Shown here in pieces: positions 13,140 through 26,164 of a stretch of DNA of 64,000 nt (the first letter of the stretch is position 1; each line of letters opens with the position of its first letter). The notes beneath the pieces are model-generated. The model ran no database searches. It was given only the letters and a program-made list of their open reading frames with translations, and was not told the DNA's origin. The stretch is from Dermatemys mawii (lineage: Eukaryota > Chordata > Testudines > Dermatemydidae). Position numbers and translations under genes: made by a program. The stretch lies in NCBI GenBank assembly GCA_007922305.1, contig ML677326.1, positions 54,182,785 to 54,246,784 on the forward strand, given 5' to 3'.

Positions 13140-14235
13140 ATAACCCACTTTATGATCTCATCTGCCTTCCTCTGTATTTGTGTTGTGACAGTGGGACTGA
13201 CTCAGGAAAGCACTTACACATGTTTCTCATCTACGAATGCCAGTAGCAAATATCCCCAATGGCCTGCAAAGAGACACTAGATGGGCAGAGCCCAGGTGTC
13301 TGGCTAGTGGGTTTTGCCCACATGCTCACACCTAGGTCAGGAAAGAATTTTTCCCTAGATTAGATTGGCAGAGACTCTGGAGTGGTTTTGCCTTCCTCTG
13401 CAGCATGGGGCATGTGTCACCTGCCAGTTTAAACTAGTGGACATGATGAATTCTCTGTGACTTGAAGTCTTTAAACCATGATCTGAAGGCTTCAGTAACT
13501 CAGACAGAGATTAGGTTCAGTCAGAACCTATTTGGGTGAGGTTTGTGACTGCAATGTGCAGGAGGTCAGATTAGATCAGGGGTGGGCAAACTATGGCCCA
13601 TATTCCACATCCAGCCCATGGGCCATCTGGCCTGGCTGCTGAGCTCCAGGCCAGGGAGGCTGCCCTCGGCTCCTCCCCCTCAGCCTCAGCATGCAGAGCC
13701 ACTGGCACTCTGGCCTGCTGCTCCTGAACAGCGCTGCAGCAGCATGGCTGGCTCCGATGGGGCCTGAGCTCCTGAGCCTCTGAGAGGCATGTTAAGGGGG
13801 AGGGAAAGTGTCTAGCTCTGGCAGGCCATGTAGCTCTGAGTGGTATGGTAAGGGGGCCAAGGCTGGCCACGGCCAGGGGGGTTGGATAAGTGGTAGGGAA
13901 TCCCAGGGAACAGTCAGGGGATAGGGAGTGGAGGGGTCTGTGGGGGTGAGGGGGTCCTTTTGGTGCAGTTAGGGTGGTGGGGGTCTCTGGAGGGGACAGT
14001 CAGGGGAGAAGGAACGGGGGAGGTTGGATGGGTGGGGACTTCTGAGGAGCGCAGTCAGGGGGCGGGAAGTGGGTGGGGGTTGGATAGGGGCAGGGCCAGG
14101 CTGTTTGGCGAGGCACAGCCTTGCTACCCAGCCCTCCATATCATTTTGCAACCCTGATGTAGCCCTCAGGCCAAAACGTCTGCCCACTCCTGGACCAGAT
14201 GATCATGATGGGCCCTTCTGACTTTAAAGTCCATG
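13140..14235 (+). mobile_element. CR1-like LINE 3' part, split by a hAT-like insertion
   Basis: Flanks 13140-13576 and 14193-14235 join into a CR1-like 3' end on the plus strand: ggtcagattagat, then gatcatgatgggcccttct, then actttaaagtccatgac. This is the usual 'gactagatgacc...cccttc...tctatga' terminus in a diverged form. The interruption is the element at 13577-14192. Confidence 0.6.
13577..14192. mobile_element. hAT-like miniature element, family 1
   Basis: The left end is CAGGGGTGGGCAAAC and the reverse complement of the right end is CAGGAGTGGGCAGAC. The flanking 8 bp are gattagat (13569-13576) and gaccagat (14193-14200), a 6/8 match with two C/T differences, as expected for an aged hAT duplication. 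The body is GC-rich. Frames of 60-99 codons here are by-products of composition. A second, 5'-incomplete copy is at 60622-60986. Confidence 0.75.
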
Positions 14236-14239
14236 ACCT

Positions 14240-16515
14240 TGAGTCCCATTGCCTACAAGTTAGTCAAATTAGTCACATGCTTAAGTGCCTTTTCTGAGTA
14301 CAAATGCTGTACTGAATCATGGGCTAAGAGCACTCAGAATCATTGCTGATCTAGAGTCATTCTCAAAAAGTGCCCACAAGTGCTCTCCTGCCTACTTCTT
14401 GCCTCTTGAGGAACAAAATACTGTTGACAGAGTGCAGTGTAAGTTTGTGGCACTATGTAAATGTAGTAAAATAATATTAATAGATGATAGTTTCCTGAGA
14501 AGCTTTAGAAAAATGTATTACAGAAAATTAGCTTAAAAATAGGATTAAGTCACAAAATGTGGCTCTTTCAACTTCCCTGGTTCTTTAGGGGCATAACGGA
14601 GTTTTGATGCAGGGCATTAGAGACAACCCAAGCCTTAAAGTTAAACTCCCAATCCGGAGGTATAATAGCCCAAAGTTCAAATCTGGGGAACAAGTTTAGG
14701 CCTAACCCATCTTGAGCCCATTTCTTATTCTGCACCCAAAGTTACAATCTTCTCTTTGTGATATCATGATCGTCACAACAAGTAACTAATGTCACTCAAA
14801 AGAAACTAGGACTTCTAAAAAAAGATAAGCAACAGAGGAAGATGAACTCAGTGAATACACGATTTTGTTTCTTAAAACATCCCTGAATAATAAAATTACA
14901 AAGAGAAGCAGAGAGTATATAGAAGCATAATTATATCTAAACTATATTTTTCCAAGAGATAGCAGCAGATCTTTACAGCTGAACTTGTTTTATAAAAACT
15001 CCAAGCTTGCAATTTCCTGCAGTGCAGAAGTCCACAGGTTCTCTCCAAGCCAGTCTTTTAGCTTCTTATTGTAGCTCATGGCTTTAAATATGATGTTAAT
15101 ATATACACATAGAGACCAATTGCCTCAAAGTCTGATATGCTTATGAAGGGAGCTGGCATCTGGCATGGAAAAGTGAACATAACAGGAATGGCACAAGCAC
15201 TGTCAAAGCAAGGTGACTTCGAAACGCAAAGGACTTACTTTCTCTTCTTACAACACTGATAGTTTCTCAATTACATACTTTTTCTCTTTATACAGTACCA
15301 CAAAAATCTCCTCTTGCATGCAGGACTCACTTCCTTAGTAGAACTGGTTGAAACAGCAGGATATGTCTTACCAATAACTTTCTACCTTAGAAAAGGGTAC
15401 AATTGTACATTCTTGTACAATTTATAAAATAAGTAGCAATACATTATATTTTGTATGTAACTTATTTTTGTGGCATCTTCCTGCCATTTTGCAAAGTTTA
15501 CAAGACCTATAAATATGAAGTTAGTGAAACTCCTCAGAAGCCAAGCCATACAAAGCACTGGTTTGCAAAAGGGGCAGTAGGGACATAGGGCTCATGAAAA
15601 TTAGTACTCTTGTGATAATGCTCTTCAGAGATTATATAAAAATAAGATAAAGACATATTCAAAAGGCTGTAGTCCCAAAGTGGAAATCAAGATACACACC
15701 TTATATCTACACACAGACACCTATGTATATGTATGGAAAAAGAGAGTGAATATATTATGGTGTTGTCTATGAAGATTTATTGGCATGAGTTTAGGATAGT
15801 TCTCATTCACAACTCTTAAACCTATGAATGAGTTACGCAAGTCATCCCAAACCCTTTATACTGTCCCGTATGGCCATGCCCCACATTTTACCAAATGCTT
15901 TTTAAAGAACTTTTTTGAAGGTTCTAAAATATTTTTTCCTCTGTCTGCATATAAAAGCAGGATTTTTTAGTACCATACACAACACTGTATACTCCTTGCA
16001 GGGAGGTTTTTTTAAAAAAAAGTTCAAGAAATTCCCTAAAATGACAATATTCTGGATGTAAGTTATGATTTTAAGTTATAATATGTAAATGAATGGCCAG
16101 GGCCCCACCTGTTTTAGGAATTGCCTCTTTCAATGCCACACTGCCACAGCTGTGCTCAAGCTTGATTCTCCCTTACAAAAGGAGCAGGGAAGGGGGAAGT
16201 AGCAACTGCCAAGCCATTTTCTGGGAGGGCTCCAGAATTTATTACCCACTCTGTCCAAAGTACACCAAAAGTGATGACCTTCTAGGCACTCTGCGAAAGA
16301 CAACTGTTTGATAGGGTTTTGGGAGAAGGCTGAGAGGTGTGCTCCTAGAACAATGAATGGGTGGAAAGGAGTTTTTGTAGGTGTCTGACTGGCTGAGTTC
16401 CTGTTAAAATGATTAATATAATGAAATCGCAGCAAGCTGAATAATGTGCTACAGTGCCTAGAACCTTGGATAGGCATCTTTTAAGGCATTATTTAATGCC
16501 CCCAACTCCTGGAGT
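14240..16515. other. Intergenic, no supported gene
   Basis: AT-rich sequence with no recognisable exon, domain or intact repeat. The frames present are short and unrecognised. Confidence 0.5.
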
Positions 16516-16519
16516 TATG

Positions 16520-16950
16520 TGTAAAGATACAACTACACTGCACACTTTTTCAGCAGCATTGACAGTACATATATCCGTCCTAAGAGGGACATGTAGTGTA
16601 AATTGTAGACGGTGAGGCACTGCTTAGGTGAGTAAAGACATGTCTGCAGCCTGTGGGTATGTACCTTCCGTGGCTCTCTACACACCTAAGCAGTGCCTTC
16701 CCCCGATCTATACTGCTACGTTTAGTAGTGTAGTGTCCTCTTGTCTCCCCATTTTCCCTGTCACAGGGAAAGACTCCAGCACCAGGTCAATGCTTTGGCG
16801 GGGGCAGTGAGGAAAGGCTCTGGCAGCTCCCTGCTCCCTTCCCCATGCCAGAACCTTTCACTCACATGTGCAGCTACACAGTGCAGCATGGACACAGCCT
16901 GCTTTCCACTATGGCATTTAGCTAGACATGCCCTTCTTTTGTTAATCTTA
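16520..16950. mobile_element. Miniature DNA-transposon-like element with internal hairpin
   Basis: It starts near gatacaactacactgcacac and ends near gctagacatgccctt, loosely complementary. Inside, a perfect 16-bp inverted repeat pairs 16615-16630 (aggcactgcttaggtg) with 16683-16698. The style matches turtle miniature elements, but family and duplication are not established. Confidence 0.45.
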
Positions 16951-16959
16951 CACTCCTGG

Positions 16960-19900
16960 CCAACTCTTCCTGTGGATTCCACTACTAGTCAAGGCAAGAG
17001 CTAGGATTCAAGCAATAGGTTGCATGATGGAATAGAAATTTATTAACCTTCAGTAGAAGGGTTAAATATTTATACAAGTTGAATGTGTAATTCTGCATAG
17101 TCACGGCAACAAATCTTCAGTTGGTGTTACGGTTTGGGAGCTGTATGGCTATGAAAAAAAAAGTGATTGAGAGTGGAAAAAACAGACTTGTCTGGACTGT
17201 GACCAAATGAATTATTTCAAAAGTTTTTGAATCTATGCCCTGAAAGAAAAAAAAATCACCACTGAGGTTTGTTAAACATATCAGCACCTGAAATATCACA
17301 CCTTATGAAAAATATAAAAAAGTTTTTCCACTGACAAAATAAGTTTTAAACTAGTACTAATTCTTTAAGCTGGAAACAAAGTTGATGTTGTGTTGGCAGT
17401 AGAAGACAAGTTATTCTTAGCAAAGTCAAACCAGACGAATTCGGGGAGAGGAATGTATAAATTAATCATGGGGATTTTCAGGCAGTAGAAAAAACACACT
17501 ACCACAGACTCGTTAGAGACAGACTCGTCCTCGATCTTTGTCTGTTCCCTCAATAAGAACTTGTAGGAGGGAAATATTTCTAGGGTCTGCACCATAAAAT
17601 AGCTGGGGAAGTGGACAGAAGCAAACTTTGTAAAAGTTCTCCAAGCATGAAACAATGGCCATAAAATGTGTTGTTTTTCATTTAATTTTGCAGTCTTTTT
17701 GTGATTGTTTTGCAAAAAAAGTTATTTTCCCCCCAAACCTGTCTTTCACGGAAAGTCTGACTAAAACCTGTGAAAGTGGATTTTGGTCACTCTTTTCTGA
17801 AAATAGTAAAATTGACCACTTTATATGCAAACATTTCAACAACTGTAGAAATACTTATTACTTTTAAGTTCCTGTATATAATTTAAACAAACAATTTTTG
17901 TTCTATTTTATGTAGAAAATTGCTTGGATAGAAAAGATTCTTCCAGTGCGTATTTATATATCACTCAGGAAGTGAATCATCTTTCTTAGCCAGAATATCT
18001 AAATACTTTAGTGGACACCTCTAAATGGTTTCTGTTCTCATTAAATCTTCAGTGTTCTGCTGCTTAGAAAGAACAGTATTATATTCTTAACAGATGTACT
18101 GGTGGAATGATTTTATGCTCTTGTGAGAAGTGACAGTATGATTTATGACTAACAAAAGTGTAACTATTTTGGCTGGAGTGCTGTCAATAGTGAATGACAA
18201 TTGTGACTGATTGGAATTTGCCTCGGGAAAAAGAGCATAAGTTGGTATTATTATAATATGGTAAAGCGCCAATAAACTTGAGTGAATGCCACTTTTTCAC
18301 ATGCAGTGGCCATCTTCAATCTGGTCAAAGTAATGGAACCCCAAAGTATGGTTAGTTGAGTCCTTAAACTGAGACATTCGTTGAAACATTCATGGTGCAA
18401 CTTTTCAACACATCTAAGGTCGAAGTCTGAAAAGACTTAAACACATGGAGAGATCCCAATGATTTTGATTATTCGGGTAGAGTTACGCACATGTTGAGGT
18501 TATTGAAGACAAAGGTCAAGGTCTAAGTTTGCAACATGTTGGCTTGACTCTACTTCTGCTGCAGTCAATGGCAAAATTCCTGTTAAACCCTGATGTGAAC
18601 AGGATGACATTCCTGATAATTGTGTGTGGAGAAAAATCTATTGAGTATATATTTTGAAAGGACTTAGAATTTAAAGGTGGTACATTATTTCAGTATTAAG
18701 CCAAAATAAAATATTTTATTTAAATTAATGTAAAGTATCCAAAAATTTCATTTACTGAACTTTTCAAACATGTAAGACAATGTATAACTCCAATTTTTTT
18801 AAACAAAAACCACGCCTATTTTCTTCTCCTTTTTTATATTTTGATATAATAATATGCTTTTTTGAAGTTTTAGTCAGCAATGCATTAGCTGTTACACTAA
18901 CAAGTGTTAATGTAGTTCCTGCCTTTTCTCTAGAGAGCTATAAAAACAGAGTACTTTCAGAATTTAGGCATGATATAAATCTTGGATCCAGGTGTTTCTA
19001 AATCACTTTCCATAATCTGAAATGATTCTAGTCTTGCCCAACTCTGGCTACATTTCTTGAGTGTGGTACATGTTTGTATTAAGTTAAACTATCTCAAGAA
19101 TATAAAATAAAACTCATTGACATATTTATTTTTGGGAAAGCATATCAACTGAACCTTAAAATCAGATTAGAAAGTCCAGCTGTGAAAAGGTATGCACAAA
19201 TGATAAATGAGAGCTAAACACCATCCAGATCACAAACTGAGCTGGATGAAACACAGTAGGTGAATCAAAATTCTGCTTAATTTAGAATCTGCCATTAGTC
19301 TTCCAATTTACATCAATATTGATGCTGCAGTTTATTATAACAAAAATCACATATTTTTAGCAAGTGCAATCCACTTTTAGTGTAACAATTGTAAGCAGTG
19401 AAGGTTTCAAAGACTGCTCCTGAAAGCAGAGTGGAAAACTGCTAAGCTGCCAAACCCAACACAAATTTTCTCAAACCTGTGCCCACTAATCATGTTTCCA
19501 TTTTCAGTTAGGTCCAAGCCTGCTGTCCCTGGATTAGAAATCCTTCTCTCATTAGTTTGACTGATTGCTTCAAACAGCAAATGAGTTAATCACTAGCACA
19601 ACATTCTAAGCATCAATTCCACAAAGGTATAGGGTTCAATGATATGCTTTGGGTTCATCTAATTAGGAGGAAAATTAATATTTATGGACTAAAAACATGA
19701 TGCTGAGCCAGACTGTATGTGCTCGATTGAATAATCTCCGTATACTGTCTGTCCAGCAAAAAGCCTTCAGTGATTACAGCTTTATTTATTTAGCATATTT
19801 ATTTCAGAACAATCAATGATTATAATTCATAGAACTTTCTACTGGGGAAGCTGGGAATGTTCAGATATGTAGCTGACAAAATATTCACAATGGATTAAGA

Positions 19901-20420
19901 AATTATTGAATTGCTAAAGTATTTTACTATATGGATATTTTCTGAGAATTGTGGTGTATGTTTGACAGTCAAAATAGTTTAGTTTTGTTAGTAAAATACA
20001 ATATTGCCCCACATTGACTTGTTAGGACTTTGAAACTGAGGAACAACCTAGACTGACTTCTTGCTTGTTAAATTGTCAAAATATCTAATTCTTTTTTATG
20101 TGATATTCCTATTTGCTCACCTCCTTTTGACTCCAGACTAAACTTCTTACAGTCATATTGCAAGCTCTGTGTTGAAGTTAATCTAATATCAGATTTTAAA
20201 TTGCAATCAGTGTTTTGTTGCTAGTTTAGGGTTTTGGGGTCTTATCACTGACTGGATTAGTATTTAGATAGGCACATCTATGCTATATATATGATCTCTA
20301 CTAAACAATCTTTTGTTCAACTCTGTGAAAAGTAGTTAGGTATATTTGGGGCCTATTGTAAATTTGGCACCTGTTATCCATATGATTCAGTTCTAGTCAA
20401 GCAGAATAATGATGCTAACC
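16960..20420. other. Intergenic, no supported gene
   Basis: Very AT-rich. The 116-codon minus-strand frame at 17365-17715 has no recognisable domain and no splice or promoter context. No repeat was confidently identified. Confidence 0.5.
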
Positions 20421-20423
20421 ACA

Positions 20424-20468
20424 TATGTGAATAATAAAATAATAATAAAATAAATAATAATAATAATA
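20424..20468 (+). repeat. AAT/AAAT microsatellite
   Basis: Imperfect AATAAT/AAAT repeats run for about 45 bp, ending in several clean AAT units. Confidence 0.85.
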
Positions 20469-20642
20469 GACTTCCCCATCTGCGGTAATATACTGTAAAG
20501 ATTATTCACTGAGGAGATAGGAAAACACTCTGCTAAACATGGTATAGAAGAGTATAGGTTTAACTCTTTACTCTGCATCAGAAATTTGACTGGTTGCTGA
20601 CTGCTTTTCTGTGATGAGAAAATGGGGAATCCCAAAAATGAT

Positions 20643-20653
20643 GGGGGGGGGGG
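20643..20653 (+). repeat. G11 homopolymer
   Basis: Eleven consecutive G. A complementary C10 run lies at 20836-20845. Confidence 0.9.
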
Positions 20654-20835
20654 AGGGGTTTTATGAAATACAAAACAGACTTCATTTTAAACAAATTCCT
20701 TAAAGTCAACTTTGAACAATAGAATGGATGTCAAACATTTTATTCTACTTTATCATAGATAGTTTTAGCTCTTATAAGTATTTAACCTTATACCTGCGTT
20801 AAATATAGTGTCTCACAAAAATATTACTTACACCG

Positions 20836-20845
20836 CCCCCCCCCC
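20836..20845 (+). repeat. C10 homopolymer
   Basis: Ten consecutive C inside cacc-g-C10-gtag, about 180 bp from the G11 run. Confidence 0.9.
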
Positions 20846-20849
20846 GTAG

Positions 20850-23800
20850 ATATAGAAAACATTCCACTTCCCACTCATTCCCCACCCCCAAAAGTAGTCA
20901 TAATTATGTTATCAAAAGTCATTACATTGTTGTCATCTCATTAACTTGAAATGTCACTGCTAATGTAGTTTTATTGGGGGAGGGAGACAACTAATTTTTA
21001 CAGCATTTTCACCAATAGTATGGTAGTATGTAAACAACTGACATTTGACAATACGTGATCACCAAAGACATAATTGTACCACCTACACACATTGCCATTC
21101 AAAAACACAAATTTGCCAGACATCTTATAGTTGCCAGTTATTTCATAAATAGTGTGTAAGGAAATCTGACACATCTAGGTTGCTGTATGGTAAAAGTTAG
21201 CAAATGCTTGCATTTTTAATAGTAATGACTGTATGTAGAGGGTCATAACTAAGGCTACTATTTAGTCTTTGGGGCTGTCTGAGCTGCTTGCTGCAAAGCC
21301 GTGCCAGCAACGGCTAGTGTGGCTGTCTGCAGGGCTGCCTGAGTGGCTGGCCCTGGAGCTAGTCACTCAGGCAATCCTGGGGCCAGCCACGCTGGCTGCT
21401 ACAGAAGTCACAGAGGCCTCCATGACAAACACAGAGCCCTAGTCATAACCACAGTTAACTGAAATGAAGGGTTCTAATAGTGAAGTGTTTTTGCTGGTGG
21501 GTTTTTTCCCCCCATACATTTCACTCAAAAATGTTGCAGATATACTACACAGCTAATTTTTTAAAAAACAACCCTTAACAGCTGTTAAACACAACGGAAA
21601 ACTAGCTAAAAATATTGTACATCCCAAGGTTTGGATGACAGACACACAAGTTCTGCATTCACAGCTATTGAAATCTCTAATATGCTATATATTGTAACTC
21701 ATGGGTGTTGACCAAGGTTACATTCACACACAAAGAAAGGGTGCAAAGCAACTGTGAACATAAGGCTATGCCATACGTAATACATTACCTGAGGACAAGC
21801 AAAGCTTATGGTTGGGTGGGAGCCTTTAAAATCAGCTGCCTCCTTGAGGCCGTGTCTCCATCATGGCTCCAGCACCTAGTGTCTGGTCCTGCCGTAGCCC
21901 ATTCACTGTAACTGAGTGCAAGAGCATGGGATTTTATGTTAAAATCCTTTTGCAGCAGGAGTGGGACATGCTGGACTGGATTTAGGAACTGTCATAAGAT
22001 GTGTATTTTAGATAGGGGTGGTGTTATGAAGGAATTATTTAAAAATCTTTATGTCTGAAGATCCAAGCATTTAAGGCTAAAGATTAATACTCAGATTGTA
22101 CATCTAAAAAGCTATGCAAAGATGTTTTAGAGATGTGATTTTATAATCTTCAGCACACTAATGAAATATTTTTAAAGCAAATTTTAAATCAAGGTCTGTA
22201 GACTGACATCTTACGAGCAAATCTTACAGTAATGCACAACTATTTTTGTGAGTAAATTCTGAAATTGACAGTACAGTATATACCTGGGGGTTGGCAAATG
22301 CATTGTAAATGGCTTCATTACCACTTTAATGGCTTGTTAGCAGTTTCAGCATTGTGCTAATAGGTCCAGCAGGCTGGAAGGCTTTTTCACTTTTAAGACC
22401 GATTCCCTCTGGCGGAAGACTCATTAGGCTGTAGGAGCTATATGTGGGAGCCTGCAGAAAGGGTCAGAACAAGGATAGGAAGAGGCGGAGGGTGGACACT
22501 AAGACCGAGGGGGGCCCAAATTTTCAGGTGCCCTATGCAGATGCCTAAGGACAGCCCTGGTTCTTTTGCATCTATCAATGACCTTTTTTTGGACAGGAGG
22601 GTGTACAGTAGGAGCTTTGTATAAAGATCCGGATTTTGATTAGGAATTTTAATTGTACTATGGGGTGATTCAGGAGTTTGGTTATGATTACTCATGGTGC
22701 AGAGAATATCTTATTTTACTGGGGAGGAGCCAATACAATATGCTCTGCCTTTAAGGTTCTTTACTTGGACAGGTGCTATCTCATGCCAGTTGCACCACTT
22801 CAATAGCCACTAAAAGGCGGCTGAGAATGTAGAGCTATACAGACATATATACTCCAGGGATGGAGTGGAGCTATGTTCTTAGACTCTTGGATCTGTTGTG
22901 ATGGATATTTGGTTTTTAAAGAAAGGCTAAATGAATCATTTGTTACCAGCCTCACTGGTCTTGTTTGAGGCCTCATCTGAAAAGTAGAAAACATTAGATG
23001 ACAGGCACATTACTTTTGGCTGTTCTCTGGATGAAACTCAGCCTGTTTTGTTCAGTACTGTGCTAGATATTCTAGAAAAAAATTAAGCTGCCATCTGCAA
23101 ATTAAATTCCAACACAACCTGTACAGGTAAAGCAAACAAGCAAGGTAATAATGGGTCCATGTTGATTAAATTCTTTGTGCTTTCCTTTGGGAGCAAAGGG
23201 TCACAGCTCCATTCAAACAATAGTAGTTAAACCCTGGCTGAAGAAAAATCATCATTATATTGAAGACCTTACTACCTACCATTCTGTCAGTGTAACACTT
23301 TTTTGAGGGGGGAGAGGGAGCCCACAAAGATTGTAATGGAAAGACAGCACTAGCATCCTCTGAAATCCTTGGATTTCTTTGATCCTCAACATTTAGATTG
23401 CCATAGTTTTGGAAAAGCCTCCAGGAGCAATTCAAAGGCTGAAAAGAAGGAAAACAAAGGAAATAGGCCAGCTATTTGAGAAGAGGCTGGAACAGCAGCC
23501 TATAAAAATATAAACTTTTCTAAAAATAAAGCAGAGGAAGCAATCATAGGAAGTTTGTTGGGTGAAAAAACGACGACTTTCTATTCAAAATGGAGGGTTT
23601 CACATTGACCAATTGAAGGAGACAGGTCTAAAGTGGGCCTGAACCTTCCAGATTACTTTGGAAGTTAGAAAATAAATACTTGGAGTAATTGATTTAGAAG
23701 TAATTGTAAGCAAGAACTGAGATGGTGAGCATGAACAATAGAAAGCTTTCATCTGTTTGTAAGTAAACTGCTTTCTTCTCAGAATGTCAGGTAAGACTGA

Positions 23801-23990
23801 TTATGTAAGGAAAAGAAATCAAACAAATTCTGTAGAATATTCTAAACTATTTTTATGAGATTTTTGTCATTCATGTAACTAGTCTACACATAGAGGAAGT
23901 GGTAGAGCCTACTGCATATAAAAGCTTGGAGCAGATGCCCTTTATTATGGGTTCCTAGCTAAGCTGAGGGTTAGGCCCTCTGATCTCCGC
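20850..23990. other. Intergenic, one GC-rich repeat-like patch
   Basis: About 21270-21430 is GC-rich and partly self-complementary (gctagtgtggctg against cagccacgctggc), suggesting a repeat fragment. About 22440-22560 is another GC-richer patch. The remainder is AT-rich with no supported gene. Confidence 0.45.
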
Positions 23991-23999
23991 TGACAACAT

Positions 24000-25144
24000 T
24001 GTGACATTGCACTCCATATGATTTTATGAAAATATGCTAATGAGTGTGAATATAATGTAACTGGAATATGCCTCATGCAAAAGGTCTCTTGTAAGGTATC
24101 ATTACAAAGTTTATAATCTACTGAGTGTGGTCATCCAATTTGTATAACTGTATCATTCTGGTATCTGAAACTAGAAATATGAAATATAACTCTGAGATCC
24201 TATAGTAATTATGCCAAATGTGGGCCATTAGTGGTGACTTGGAGTCTTGATGGCTCCCATTAACCAGGACAATTGGTTGTAAATGGCTCTGTTAACTTGT
24301 AAGTCTTCCTGTATACAAGTGGATAATTAAGTCTTAAGTGACATTTGATAATGTCACCTGAACTGGAATTCATCTTTAACCTGGTTCTTTTCCATTTAGA
24401 AGGAGGAGAGGGAACCCAGAATGGGACAAAGGATACCCATCTTATGCAAAATATATATGAGGGGGTAGAACAGAACAAAGTGGGCTGGAGTCATGAGAAA
24501 TCCCCTAGCTACCAGCTGAGTGGGAACAAGGACTGTACCAAAGGAAAGGATTGGGCCCACACTAAGGAGGAGTCTAGTCTGTGAAAGGAGCTTATTGGAA
24601 CATCTGAGGGCAAGATCTACCTGCATGTCTTTCCTACTGTATTAGGCTTTGATTTGCATGTTTTTGTTTTATTGTGCTTGGTAATTTACTTTGTTCTGTC
24701 TGTTATTACTTGGAACCACTTAAATTCTACTTTTTATATTTAATAAAATCACTTTTTGCTTATTAATTAACCCAGACCAAGAATTAATTCCTGGGGGAGC
24801 AAACAGTTGTGCATCTCCCTCTATCAGTGTTACAGAGGGAGGACAATTCATAAGTAATACCCCATATAAGCTTTATACAGAGTCAACCGGATTTATCTGG
24901 GGTTTGGATCTAATTGGAAACTGGGTACTGGAGACAGGAGCACTTCTGAAGCTGTTTTCAGTTAAGCTCGCAGCTTTTGGGCGATGTGGTTACAGCTGGG
25001 TCTGTGTTTGCAGCGGACTAGCATGGCTGGCTGAACAAAGACAGGGTACTAAAATCCCAAGCTGCCAGGGAAAACAGACTCACAGGTAGTCTCAGAACAC
25101 CAGGTGGCAGTCCCAAGGGGGTCTCTGTGACTCAGCCTGTCACA
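24000..25144 (+). mobile_element. Solo LTR-like element, family B
   Basis: The ends are TGTGACATTGC and CTGTCACA, a TG...CA structure with an imperfect inverted terminus. An AATAAA lies at 24742-24747, suitably placed for an R region. The length of about 1.15 kb fits a long LTR. A clear 4-6-bp duplication was not found (aacat against aatag). No retroviral coding sequence adjoins it. Confidence 0.6.
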
Positions 25145-25455
25145 AATAGGTCACAAAATAATAATGTTTGGTTAGCTCCATAAGAAAGGGCTGAAATGAT
25201 TGCCTCTGCTGACAGAAACTTTAATAACTCAAATTTGCAGTGGTACCTTTTCTCCTAGGTTTTCTCAGGCAATGTTAACTACATAATTTGGTCGACTGTG
25301 ATGATCTCATTAAGGGATTTTTGAACACAGCCTCAGTGTTCTAAGTGAGGAAAGTTTCTGAGTCCACTGCCAAAAACTTAGCCCAATGCTCAGTCTAGCT
25401 ACTGTGGAACAAATTACAGAACAATAAGAAACAGCTAATGCAACATCAGGAATAA

Positions 25456-25750
25456 GGGCTGGTCTCCAGTATGGGGACATCGCAGCTGCTGCAACTGATG
25501 CAGCAGGGACTGATTTAGCGGGTCTAGTGAAGACCTGCTAAATTGATGGCAGAGCGCTCTCTGGTCAACTCGGGAACTCCAGCTCTCTGAGAAGAGTAAG
25601 GGAAGTTGATTGAACAGTGTCTCCCGTCCATACAAAGCAATGAAGACATCAAGGTAAGTTGACCTAAGCAACATTGACTCCAGCCACATTATTAATGTAG
25701 CTATAGTAGCATAACTCATGTTGACTCACCCGCATAGTGATTACAAGCCC
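25456..25750. mobile_element. Harbinger-like miniature element with TAA duplication
   Basis: Starts GGGCTGGTCTCC and ends ACAAGCCC. The terminal GGGCT is inverted, and TAA flanks both sides (25453-25455 and 25751-25753). Interior motifs (attgatggcagagcgctct, atgtagctatagtagc) match an abundant turtle miniature family. A TWA duplication points to PIF/Harbinger. Confidence 0.7.
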
Positions 25751-26164
25751 TAAGAGAACTGGAGCCTTTTGAGTTATGTGTTTCTTTGTTTCTACATGTT
25801 TGATTTCAAACTAAGACCTGAATAAGCAAGAAAGGTGCTAACCACAGGTTAAAGATACTTTAAAAAAAACAAATTACCCAAGTCTGTAAGAGCCATCACT
25901 GAGGTTCGAGCTATGTGAAGTATATCTACCATGACTGATCATCTTTTCCTAAAAAAAGGACAAAAGAGTAACGACTTGAAAGAATGCAACAAAATTTATT
26001 ATCCTTGTCTTTCTATACTGTTTGTGACACATGGCTGATGAGTGTTTTTTTTCTCAGAGTCCGTCCCATCCTCAAGGGACTAGGAAAGAGAAAACAACAG
26101 TCTTCATTTTAAGGGGATCTAAACAATTTCTGAATAATATTTGCTATTAATTGATGACATTTGT

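Noticed and set aside
13571..13870. Open frames on both strands
   Set aside because: Fully explained by the GC-rich hAT-like element at 13577-14192.
17365..17715. 116-codon minus-strand open frame
   Set aside because: No recognisable domain, Phe/Ser-rich composition expected of AT-rich DNA, no splice or promoter context.
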